From Sulfuricurvum sp. (GTDB lineage Bacteria; Campylobacterota; Campylobacteria; Campylobacterales; Sulfurimonadaceae): a stretch of DNA of 14,708 bases. The notes under the pieces were generated by a model. That model was not told where the DNA came from. It was given only the letters and a program-made list of their open reading frames with translations, and searched no databases. A program made the translations under genes and the position numbers. The stretch spans positions 1-14,708 of the forward strand of contig DZBC01000023.1 in NCBI GenBank assembly GCA_022729835.1, in the 5' to 3' direction. Below, one piece after another: positions 1 to 7,790 of this stretch (positions are counted from its first letter, which is position 1; each line of letters starts with the position of its first letter).

Positions 1-53
1 ATGGGTGGCCGGATCAAAACGTCACGGGTGGCCGGATGGGTGCGTTTTTTGCA
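1..53 (-). mobile_element. Terminal repeat end of an insertion sequence (left edge)
   Basis: The minus strand, read outward from the sensor gene, begins TGCAAAAAACG and then contains ATCCGGCCAC twice, on plus coordinates 28-37 and 5-14, 23 bases apart. The right edge of the window has the same layout. Two or more short repeats inside each terminus recall IS21-family ends, which also begin with TG, but no transposase is in the window to confirm this. The first base of the element is inferred at position 53 by aligning the two edges. The sensor reading frame runs into this repeat and stops at 22-24. Confidence 0.6.
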
Positions 54-678
54 GCAGGCTGAAAAAGAGATAGAGCGTGTTGACCATCAATATCTTCTCT
101 TTGGTGGTCAAAGCGATGATCAAAGAGTAAACCAGCGTCGTGAGCAGCACCCCGAAATAGGCCATATAGATCAGCAAAGCGTTCTTCTCATAGGCGCTAA
201 AATCCTCTTCGCTGAGCAGCAAAATCTCCTCAAACGAAGGCAGAAGCGAGTAGATGCGCAGATCATAAACCGCTTGGCCATAAGGCGGCACGCTCACGCG
301 AAACGCCATCAGATGCGACTTCACACCGCGATGATCGATAGAGACGGCGGCACCGGAGCGCTGCACGACACTCTGTTGATCGGTTTGACGGTACAGATCG
401 ATATGCTCGATATTCGTCTCCGTGAACAACAAAACGCGCGATTGCGCCGCAGGGGTCGGATTGTTGAGCGTGAGTCTGTACCAGTACTCTTTTTTGGGGG
501 CGATATGGACTTTGTTAGAAGCTGTTTGCCAGAGCGTGTCGCCTTGGATTTCGCTTGCATCACGGATGTTTGGGGCGTACTGCAACGTAAACGACCGTAC
601 CGAAGCCTCATCTTCGAGGATGACAGGCTCGGCATACGCCGCCAGCCCGAAGAGCAAAAAGAGCCAAACCAGATGCAT
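22..678 (-). CDS. 7TMR-DISMED2-type membrane sensor, truncated by an insertion sequence
   Basis: This is the N-terminal part of a bacterial membrane sensor. A Sec signal peptide covers residues 1-16 (likely cleavage AYA|EP). A periplasmic beta-sandwich-like region at about 20-155 resembles the 7TMR-DISMED2 extracellular domain (YWYRLTLNNP around 65-74, then IEHIDLYR at 90-97). The first membrane helix is at about 166-190 and a second starts near 197. Full-length relatives have seven helices followed by a histidine kinase or cyclase output domain. Here the native sequence ends near residue 208, and the last ten or so residues come from insertion-sequence DNA. The start ATG shares one base with the stop of the upstream response regulator gene (TAATG), so the two are probably co-translated. 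The response regulator next to it makes a histidine kinase output the likeliest missing part. This is inference. Confidence 0.72.
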   Translation of the reverse strand: MHLVWLFLLFGLAAYAEPVILEDEASVRSFTLQYAPNIRDASEIQGDTLWQTASNKVHIAPKKEYWYRLTLNNPTPAAQSRVLLFTETNIEHIDLYRQTDQQSVVQRSGAAVSIDHRGVKSHLMAFRVSVPPYGQAVYDLRIYSLLPSFEEILLLSEEDFSAYEKNALLIYMAYFGVLLTTLVYSLIIALTTKEKILMVNTLYLFFSLLQKTHPSGHP

Positions 679-1358
679 TACCGCTCAATCAGCAATTCAT
701 ATCCGATGCCGGAATGGTTTTGTATCTTCAGGCAGGGTATCTTTTTGCGCAGTCGCGAGAGCAGTTCGCGTACGGTGGTGGCGGAGACGGGTTTGAGATC
801 CCACACGAAGTGGTGCAGCTCCTCATACGAGACGATGCCGCTTGGCCGTTGGCACAAAAACTCCAGCGCGCGCAGCTCGGTAGCGGTTAGAAAGATCTTA
901 TCGTCACCGCTTGAGACATATTTGGATTTGACATGAAAGGTGTACTCGGGGCACAAAACGACCGCGAAACGCTCTTCAAGCCTTTGGTCTATCTTGTTGA
1001 TCGCCAGCTTGACCGAAATTTTGATCGTCTCTTCGGTGAAGGGTTTGATGATGTAATTTTCGGGGTTTTGGCGGATCGCCTCTTTGATGATGGCGTCGTT
1101 GCTATAGGCGGTGACGAAGATGGTTAATATGCCCTGATCTTTGAGCGCTTCGGCGATGGTAATGCCCGCTTTTTTGGTCGCTTCGGTGCCGAGGTTGATA
1201 TCCAGCAGCAAAATATCGGGGCGAATGCGGCTGATCGTCTCTATGGCGTTGTCGAATCGACTGATCACCTCTACCACCTGACACCCCATTTTTTTGAGTA
1301 TCTCCGACATAAAATGGGCAACGACGATCTCATCTTCTACAATGACTATACGTATCAC
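678..1358 (-). CDS. OmpR-like two-component response regulator
   Basis: This is a 226-residue transcriptional response regulator. The receiver domain (1-120) has the acidic pair E8/D9, the phosphorylation site D53 in LLLDINL, T83 and K105 (IIKPF). The C-terminal part (about 130-226) looks like a winged-helix OmpR/PhoB-type DNA-binding domain: LTATELRALEFLC, then TTVRELLSRLRKKI, then the closing GIGYELL. The start is GTG at 1356-1358, with AAAAGG upstream and no better in-frame start. The stop overlaps the ATG of the downstream sensor gene by one base, so the pair probably forms a two-component system. The partner is broken by an insertion-sequence end, so the regulator may now be an orphan. 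It is divergent from the large exported-protein gene at 1578, whose expression it might control; that is only a guess from position. Confidence 0.88.
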   Translation of the reverse strand: MIRIVIVEDEIVVAHFMSEILKKMGCQVVEVISRFDNAIETISRIRPDILLLDINLGTEATKKAGITIAEALKDQGILTIFVTAYSNDAIIKEAIRQNPENYIIKPFTEETIKISVKLAINKIDQRLEERFAVVLCPEYTFHVKSKYVSSGDDKIFLTATELRALEFLCQRPSGIVSYEELHHFVWDLKPVSATTVRELLSRLRKKIPCLKIQNHSGIGYELLIER

Positions 1359-1577
1359 GCTATGGAGCCTTTTGGGTCTGTATCTATTGCCTAACGATCT
1401 TCGTTTAACGTTACATGTAAGGCATGATACTCATTTTGCATCAAAGTTAAGCTAGATTGAAGTTCCCTCTAACACTTTTCTAACATCTATTGGTCACAAT
1501 GGGATTAGTCGTTCTTTTTGGAAGCTTAAAAATCCAAAGTGATAAATTCCAAGTCAATCTAATTTAAGGATAGTGAT
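1359..1577. promoter_or_regulatory. Divergent intergenic region between the response regulator and the large Tat protein gene
   Basis: This 219-base region must carry promoters for both directions. It holds one perfect TTACATGTAA palindrome (1411-1420), a CTAACA direct repeat (around 1469 and 1481) and an AT-rich stretch near 1530-1565. I see no convincing -35/-10 pair on either strand; AGTGATAAATT near 1538-1548 is only a weak -10-like sequence for the plus gene. The plus gene has a clear ribosome binding site AAGGA at 1566-1570, eight bases before its ATG. Confidence 0.4.
1411..1420. repeat. Perfect palindrome TTACATGTAA, copy 1
   Basis: This is a perfect 10-base palindrome in the divergent intergenic region. 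Other perfect copies lie at 6826-6835, 12276-12285 and 13464-13473. It could be an operator for the adjacent response regulator or another factor, or one member of a genome-wide iterated palindrome. Its presence inside coding sequence elsewhere in the window favours the second. Confidence 0.8.
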
Positions 1578-4500
1578 ATGAATCAGGATGCCATACTCCC
1601 TTCTATTCGAAAGGGCCTCAAAAGAAAACTCCACGCATGGATGCCAAGCAACAGCGATCTGGTGGAGCAGGAGCTAGAGATTTACGACGCTTATCTGAGC
1701 CGCAGAGATTTTCTAAAAGTCGCTTCGGTAAGCGCGATGGCGGCGTGTGTTTTGCACGGAGAGGACAACGAAACCTTCAACGGGCCGCCCTCGCAGTGGA
1801 ATGTGGGCGATAAAAAATCCGCCATTCCTCGCAGTGCACAGCTACAAGTCTCGCAGGCCACCAATATCATCGTCGATGCTGATATGGTCGATTCGGTGCA
1901 GCAGTATAATCCGATTGATGCCAAAGGGCCTGTGATCATAGGCGACACCGTCATCGAATCGTTCAACCCGCACATCATGACCGTCGATATTGAAACCGAT
2001 CAAACGCGCACCATAAACCGCACCTTCGGTATTCCCGAAATCGTTCAGCTCAAAAAAAACAACAGCGCCTCGGATTATGTACTTTGTACGTTCACCAACA
2101 GCGACGACAAGACATCGGGACTAGAGTATCAAGAAAAGTGGTTGGAGGGAACCAGTGCCTTTAATTACGGTCGCCTCGTCGGCGCCAACGGCAACTATCA
2201 CAACAAGATCAAAGATGGCCTTGTCTACAACCAAAAGCTCTATCTGCTTGCAGAGACCGAAAAATCGGTATTTAATGATACGCTCGGCAGCATCTACTAC
2301 CAAGCCTACACACACGCACTGCTCGCACCCGGTATGGAGTTTGACGAGAGCACCTTAAGCGCTGACGCAAAAGCGTGGAAGCAGATCGATCTGATGACGC
2401 TGTTTTACCAAGTAGAGACCTACGCTTATGATGAACGATATATTCTCGAGGTTGATCGCTACGCCGACGGGGAACAGAACAGCTTTTTGTATGGAACGAT
2501 TATGTGTGATCGTGATTTCTTTTATGGCTTCGTCATCACCTTCGACGATTTTTCACTCACGCCCAAAGTGAGATTTTTCCATCTCTATTTTCAAAGCACT
2601 TTTTATGCTGCTTATCGTAATTACATGTCCAATATGTATACGCAACTCAACAGTGAAGAGGGTATCTGGATATGGAGTGAGTATTTTTTCGGTTGCTTCA
2701 ACCGCACCTTTGTTCCGATTGCGGTAAACGGCACGGACATCATCTTTCGCTATGTGATCATCGAGGGATTTGAGGGTTTACACTGGCCTAGCGTCAACGA
2801 TTCTGGAATGGGCCCTTATAAAAGCACTTTTTTGTTCAATGTCTCGACCGCCGGCACTGCCGCCAATCAGCTGCTTCGTCTTTTCAATGATGGCTCTACA
2901 CCCCGCTACGAGTATGACAACAATGGAAAATATTTCACTGTTAAAGTGGCGGGATATATTCCAGGACTTCAAAATTTCCGAAACTATCTTGACGGCACCA
3001 TGCAAATCGGGACAAAGAGAAACATCACCTATACCCGCTTTATGCGTCATGAGTCCAACGGCGACCTCTCTTTGATTGTCAACTATCCGGAAGCGCCTTC
3101 AGCAATAATTTTTGATTTGCAGATCACATACAAAGCTTTTTCGCTAAAGCGGGTGGGTGGCGGATATCAAAAAAGCGAAACCCTCCCTTATACATCTGGA
3201 TCTTACCCACTCTCTACGGCTACTGTTGACACAAAGCATTATCGTGAATTATGGTTCGATCAAGTCAAGGGGCAGATCGATAGTGTTAATACTCTCAGTA
3301 ACATTGGAGATATGATCAGAATTACCGGCAGTGGACTCTATAACTTTCAAATGATGCACAATCCTAATGGTTTATTGCGATGCCACTTCTTGATAGGAGA
3401 AAATAAAGCCCTCAGAATAGATCAGTATCATGCAGACGGCAAGACGATGTTAGTCGCCTTCAACGAAGCCGGCACCGCTCATACTTTCGAATCTCTACTT
3501 GCAGTGATCGTTCCGGGTGCTTGGGGTTTCATCCAGAACTCAACCCTCTTTTATCCCCCCGCACCTATCGCCTTTGATGCCTTTAAAATCAACCACATGC
3601 CTGCGACCGCACAAGACAGCGAGGTGATCTATACTGCTAAACGGCTCAGAATCCAAGATACTGCGGCGAAGCGGTTAGTGCCCAACAGCGCGGGTGCAGA
3701 GGTGTACAGCTACTTCCACGCTATCAGCGAGCCCATAGAAGGCAGATGGAACCTCAGTGAGCTGGAGACAAACTCCGCAGCGGGTACCAATATTTACATC
3801 GATAAGCGCCACCGCATCAATCTAGCCATTACCAATATCTACGGCGCTCCGACAACACTAGGAGAGGATGTCTATGTAGAGCTACGTTTTGATACCCCGC
3901 TAAAACTATTTGATAAAACCAATCCGCTTGCACCAAAACACTATTACGTCAACTCCAGACAGGTGAGCATTTTTGCAAAGCCGGGCGTGGGAGGCAAATT
4001 GACCTTGGAAGCCGATCTGGGTGGTAGCCGCAACAAGCTCTACCGAGGGGCCACAATGAGCTACAGACTGATCAAAAAGAGTGACCTAAAGCTTGTCGAT
4101 GGCAGTCCGGTGGCAGCTCTCTCTAGCTTGAGCGACTCCACCACAGGCTTCAAGGCGTGCAACATCTCCTTTGCGGCGTTTGACCGACTCTCCGGCACGC
4201 AACATCCGATGCTCGCAACCAATGATATAGAGACAAAGCTAAGTTCCGGCACCACGCTCGATACCACACAGCGCTCTAAAACGCTGGAAGCTTATGGCGC
4301 AATGAGAGACGCCGCACGTCCCAAAAACAGCACACCGCTAGTTGGCGCTCGATCGCTCTATCAAACGAAGCTGAGCAGGCGCGGGGTACGCAGCATCACC
4401 TTGCGCTCAGATACCTTTGTCTATTACGATCCGCTCACCAGTGTCTTGGTCTTTGGCTCCACATCCAATCGCCTGACTCGAGGAGCCTTTGATTGGGTGA

Positions 4501-6461
4501 CGGATGCATGGAACATTGTGACAGATGCCATTGATAATGCAATTGATACCCTTGTTGACGGTGCTGCAGCAGCAAAAGCACTCCTTGAAGCGATTAAAAC
4601 TAAAGCAATGGAGTTTTTTAGCGCTGTTCTTGATACCGCTTCAGCTATCGGTAGTGCCACACTCTCTATCATCGATGCCGCCGCAGCGCTGGCATCGGGT
4701 CTCTATCACAGTCTCACGGAGGCTATCAGTGGAGCGTTCAGTAGTGTAGTTGATTGGCTAAAAGATGTGATAGAGGCTATTTTTGGCTACCTCAATACAT
4801 GTTACAACGTGGGTACGGAGATCAAGCAGCTACTCATTGACCAACTCAAATCCAGCACAACCTATCCCAATAATATCTATGGGCGCATGAGTGGCGTCAC
4901 TTCAGAGATTCAAGGCACCATGAATAGTGTTTTCTCCTATCTCAAAGATCAGAGCACCATAGAAGCAAACGGCCTATTCAAATTTGAAAACATCGCTCCG
5001 CAAAATATCCAACAGATCATGGTTTCCGCGCAGACAAAGATAGCAGAGGGGGTAGGAAAAGGCAAAGTCCTTACCGACACCTTGATGGCCGGCAGCACCC
5101 ACCTCAATCATGTCACGGAGCTGTCCAAAACGCTATTTTCAACCATGAGCTCCACGCCCGATCACTATCCCGATACGCCTCAAACTTGCGACAGCACACT
5201 CACAATTGAGGAGCTTATCAAGTGCTCCGCCACCAATATCCACAACAATATCATGGATGGTTTTGAAGAGACGCTCAAGGATGCAAGCACGCTGGCGGAA
5301 ACCTTTCTCGCTTTTGGCTCAACCAATGGTCCGACAGCGGGAGATTTAGCTCTGCAGTACAAGAAGGTATTTAAAACGGCTTATGACCATGCGATTACCA
5401 CGCCGGAGCTTATCATCGATACTATTGCAATGGTTCCTACGGCAATCCTTAACGGCTCATCAACCATGGATACCATCAAATCAGCATTAGACACAGCTGC
5501 AAAATCGGCTCTAGAGCTTGTTGGATTGGCGCTCTTTTTGGATAAGAATAAATTTAAAACCGTCGATGACTTGACCTATTTCATCATGGGCTTTACGATA
5601 CAAAATGGGCTTGCCATCACGGGTGAGCTGTATAAGGCGATCAACCCTAATATGGACAAAGATCAGTTTGTCAACTACATCGCCAACGGAACGATGCGCT
5701 CTGACATGAACACTGTGTTGAATACTTTTGATCAAGCACCCAAACTGCGCCCTAGCGGTTGGGAGATCGCCTACAATTCGATTCAGTCTACTCTTGGAGT
5801 CATCGATACCATCCTAAGCTATGTCAATGTGTTTAACAGTCTCGCCGATTACGATATCGATATTGCACCCGATGCTGCCACCGCCACTGCACTCAAAGCC
5901 AATCCACTGTATAAATTTCTGAAAGTCTCCGATTTTCTCATCTCTCAGTATAGGGTATTGGTCGGACTCTGGAACGTGATCACCGCCCCTACCTATCTTG
6001 CGCTTAAGGATAACAGTGAAACGGCCAAATGGGTTATAGGGTTTGAATGGGTAAATTTTGGTATCGACACCGTTCTTGCAGTAGTGGATTCAGTGCTCAC
6101 AATAGCAGACTTATTAGGGATTTCGGAGACGGTATCTGCTGTTAGCCATCTAGTCTTGAGTGCGCTTAAGCTAATGCAAAATATCTTGAATTTTATTTTA
6201 GGGATTATCAATTCAGCCCTATATGGAATTGAAGAGGGGCTGGAGGATATCCTGGTCAGCATTGCGAAGTTCATCCAAAATGTGATCGATATGTTTGCTA
6301 CCGGCTGTAATATGGTCTATAAACACGATAATGAACCTATTTCCAAGGCTATCTTCGGCGGTGCATGGGCTGTACTGGCTGTTGCTTCCGCTGGGATGAA
6401 TGTGGTGGTGCTCGGTGAAGAGATCACCTTTCAGATCATTGATGTCGCTACAGGAGATTAA
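1578..6461 (+). CDS. Very large Tat-exported protein of unknown family
   Basis: I do not recognise this 1627-residue protein. Near the N-terminus, after an unusually long 40-residue leader, is a twin-arginine motif SRRDFLK (41-47) followed by a hydrophobic stretch ending in MAAC. This predicts export by the Tat pathway, possibly with lipidation at C57, although the lipobox is imperfect. Residues about 70-960 are rich in aromatic and beta-forming residues, as in a beta-propeller or beta-sandwich assembly. From about 967 the character changes sharply to long amphipathic, Ala/Ile/Leu-rich helices (FDWVTDAWNIVTDAID onward) that continue to the C-terminus, with very hydrophobic stretches at about 1515-1550 and 1591-1613. 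No heme-binding CxxCH or known catalytic motif was seen. Tat use suggests that the protein folds or binds a cofactor before export. The ATG has AAGGA eight bases upstream. One base separates it from the next gene, so the two form an operon. Confidence 0.85.
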   Translation: MNQDAILPSIRKGLKRKLHAWMPSNSDLVEQELEIYDAYLSRRDFLKVASVSAMAACVLHGEDNETFNGPPSQWNVGDKKSAIPRSAQLQVSQATNIIVDADMVDSVQQYNPIDAKGPVIIGDTVIESFNPHIMTVDIETDQTRTINRTFGIPEIVQLKKNNSASDYVLCTFTNSDDKTSGLEYQEKWLEGTSAFNYGRLVGANGNYHNKIKDGLVYNQKLYLLAETEKSVFNDTLGSIYYQAYTHALLAPGMEFDESTLSADAKAWKQIDLMTLFYQVETYAYDERYILEVDRYADGEQNSFLYGTIMCDRDFFYGFVITFDDFSLTPKVRFFHLYFQSTFYAAYRNYMSNMYTQLNSEEGIWIWSEYFFGCFNRTFVPIAVNGTDIIFRYVIIEGFEGLHWPSVNDSGMGPYKSTFLFNVSTAGTAANQLLRLFNDGSTPRYEYDNNGKYFTVKVAGYIPGLQNFRNYLDGTMQIGTKRNITYTRFMRHESNGDLSLIVNYPEAPSAIIFDLQITYKAFSLKRVGGGYQKSETLPYTSGSYPLSTATVDTKHYRELWFDQVKGQIDSVNTLSNIGDMIRITGSGLYNFQMMHNPNGLLRCHFLIGENKALRIDQYHADGKTMLVAFNEAGTAHTFESLLAVIVPGAWGFIQNSTLFYPPAPIAFDAFKINHMPATAQDSEVIYTAKRLRIQDTAAKRLVPNSAGAEVYSYFHAISEPIEGRWNLSELETNSAAGTNIYIDKRHRINLAITNIYGAPTTLGEDVYVELRFDTPLKLFDKTNPLAPKHYYVNSRQVSIFAKPGVGGKLTLEADLGGSRNKLYRGATMSYRLIKKSDLKLVDGSPVAALSSLSDSTTGFKACNISFAAFDRLSGTQHPMLATNDIETKLSSGTTLDTTQRSKTLEAYGAMRDAARPKNSTPLVGARSLYQTKLSRRGVRSITLRSDTFVYYDPLTSVLVFGSTSNRLTRGAFDWVTDAWNIVTDAIDNAIDTLVDGAAAAKALLEAIKTKAMEFFSAVLDTASAIGSATLSIIDAAAALASGLYHSLTEAISGAFSSVVDWLKDVIEAIFGYLNTCYNVGTEIKQLLIDQLKSSTTYPNNIYGRMSGVTSEIQGTMNSVFSYLKDQSTIEANGLFKFENIAPQNIQQIMVSAQTKIAEGVGKGKVLTDTLMAGSTHLNHVTELSKTLFSTMSSTPDHYPDTPQTCDSTLTIEELIKCSATNIHNNIMDGFEETLKDASTLAETFLAFGSTNGPTAGDLALQYKKVFKTAYDHAITTPELIIDTIAMVPTAILNGSSTMDTIKSALDTAAKSALELVGLALFLDKNKFKTVDDLTYFIMGFTIQNGLAITGELYKAINPNMDKDQFVNYIANGTMRSDMNTVLNTFDQAPKLRPSGWEIAYNSIQSTLGVIDTILSYVNVFNSLADYDIDIAPDAATATALKANPLYKFLKVSDFLISQYRVLVGLWNVITAPTYLALKDNSETAKWVIGFEWVNFGIDTVLAVVDSVLTIADLLGISETVSAVSHLVLSALKLMQNILNFILGIINSALYGIEEGLEDILVSIAKFIQNVIDMFATGCNMVYKHDNEPISKAIFGGAWAVLAVASAGMNVVVLGEEITFQIIDVATGD

Positions 6462-6462
6462 G

Positions 6463-7773
6463 ATGCGAAGTTTCATACTAATAGGTCTTATTGTCGCTCC
6501 GCTGTGTGCTTGGCAAATGAGCGAACTTGCCACCGGTCAAACAACAGTGTATCAAAGCGGTGATGACGGCACCTACCAAGCGGGTATGCGCAGAAGCTTT
6601 ACCCGAGACGCGGCTAAAGAGATAGTTACCGACCATCTTACCTCGCTGGTATGGCAAGACAGTAGTGTCAATGCCACGAGTCTCTATACCCTCAATGAAG
6701 CCAATAATGCTTGTAATGTGCTCACTTTGGGGGGATGGAGCGACTGGCGATTGCCCACTATAGAAGAGCTTAGAAGCCTAGTAGATAAAGGCACCGCTTC
6801 ATCTGCCAAAATGAGCAATGCTTTCTTACATGTAAGCGATGATGATCACTGGTCTGCCACTCCTTATGATCTCTTTGCGATTCAATCGTGGAGCATCGAC
6901 TTTTTCACAGGCGGTGACGGTGTCAATGCTCAGGGTGATAGGCTCAATGTCCGCTGTGTGCGGGGAAGCGTTCAGACTCCTGCATCTTTTTCCCGCGACG
7001 GTACTAACAATGTGGTCACGGACAGCACAACAGGACTCATATGGCAGGATGATGCGGATGCAAAAAACTTGGAGCATAACTGGAGCGCCGCCATCAGCTA
7101 CTGCGAGCATCTCACGCTGGCGGGGCGCACTGATTGGAGGCTGCCTAGCGTTAATGAGCTTTGGGGATTGTCGGATCGTAGCAAAAGCGGGCCGGCGCTT
7201 CCCGTAGCGTTTGTCAACTATGACAACACCAATAGCTACTGGTCTTCGACTGTCAACGTCAATGAGCTCAATACCTCATGGGATGTGAACGTCTATGACG
7301 GTAACGGATTCAAAAAAAATTGGGTGGAGCAAAACTCTGTCCGCTGCGTGCGCGGAAGGTATGTGCATCCGGCAGAACCTTACATCGAACGGTTTTTTCA
7401 GAGCTTCTACGGCGACAGCGCGGATCGTGACGATTTCTATCAGTGGTACGAGGTTATGAAGCAGCAATCTGCGGCGAGCGTTGCCATTGCATTTTTCAAC
7501 TCGCAGGAGTTTAAAAATATGAACCTAACCGATGCGCAGTATCTGGATCTACTTTACACCACCGTCATGGGGCGCGCACTAACTCAGACTGAGAAAAATG
7601 CGTTTTTGGCCCGTTTGGGCAGTGGAGTCAGCCGCGAAACGATCTTTTTTGAGTTGTTAAGATCGCAGGAGTTTTCGACCTACGCCTCAGACATGGGCGT
7701 TGTCGCTATTACCATAGCCGAGCTGCCAAAAGCCTCCGTTAGCCCTTCCATATTGATGTATCTACTTCAATAG
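6463..7773 (+). CDS. Secreted protein with two DUF1566 (Lcl-like) domains and a C-terminal DUF4214 domain
   Basis: This is a 436-residue exported protein. A Sec signal peptide spans 1-16 (APLCA|WQ). Two DUF1566/Lcl C-terminal-type domains follow, at about 45-168 and 175-298. Each has the family pattern: RD, a VTD..T.L.WQD segment, then W.DWRLP (92-98; 223-228), W.S (130-132; 260-262) and a closing VRCVRG (163-168; 293-298). A DUF4214-like domain lies at about 307-404 (PYIERFFQSFYGD, then FFNSQEF and LLRSQEF). DUF1566 occurs in surface adhesins such as Legionella Lcl, and DUF4214 is common in large secreted proteins. A surface or matrix role is inferred. The start at 6463 is preferred over the upstream in-frame ATG at 6400 because GGAG lies at 6453-6456, six bases before it, and the signal peptide begins there. 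It follows the large Tat protein gene by one base and is probably co-translated. Confidence 0.87.
   Translation: MRSFILIGLIVAPLCAWQMSELATGQTTVYQSGDDGTYQAGMRRSFTRDAAKEIVTDHLTSLVWQDSSVNATSLYTLNEANNACNVLTLGGWSDWRLPTIEELRSLVDKGTASSAKMSNAFLHVSDDDHWSATPYDLFAIQSWSIDFFTGGDGVNAQGDRLNVRCVRGSVQTPASFSRDGTNNVVTDSTTGLIWQDDADAKNLEHNWSAAISYCEHLTLAGRTDWRLPSVNELWGLSDRSKSGPALPVAFVNYDNTNSYWSSTVNVNELNTSWDVNVYDGNGFKKNWVEQNSVRCVRGRYVHPAEPYIERFFQSFYGDSADRDDFYQWYEVMKQQSAASVAIAFFNSQEFKNMNLTDAQYLDLLYTTVMGRALTQTEKNAFLARLGSGVSRETIFFELLRSQEFSTYASDMGVVAITIAELPKASVSPSILMYLLQ
6825..6836. repeat. Palindrome CTTACATGTAAG inside a coding region, copy 2
   Basis: This is a perfect 12-base palindrome containing the TTACATGTAA core, within the first DUF1566 domain of the secreted protein gene, where it encodes part of FLHVSD. 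A copy inside a gene is hard to explain as an operator of that gene. Confidence 0.75.
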
Positions 7774-7780
7774 CGCGGGC

Positions 7781-7790
7781 TTACATGTAC
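7781..7790. repeat. Near-perfect TTACATGTAC palindrome between convergent genes
   Basis: One base differs from the TTACATGTAA palindrome seen elsewhere. It fills most of the 17-base gap between the convergent stop codons at 7773 and 7791. No stem-loop terminator fits in this gap, so the two transcripts must overlap or end by another means. Confidence 0.6.

Noticed and set aside
1..936. Long plus-strand open frame at the left edge
   Set aside because: It is antisense to the well-supported response regulator and sensor genes and has no protein-family features.
6463..7773. Target gene of a diversity-generating retroelement
   Set aside because: Some secreted lectin-like proteins are such targets, but no reverse transcriptase, template repeat or variable repeat pair is visible, and DUF1566 alone is not evidence.
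7774..7790. Shared terminator between convergent genes
   Set aside because: The gap is only 17 bases and holds no GC-rich stem or T-run; only the TTACATGTAC sequence is present.
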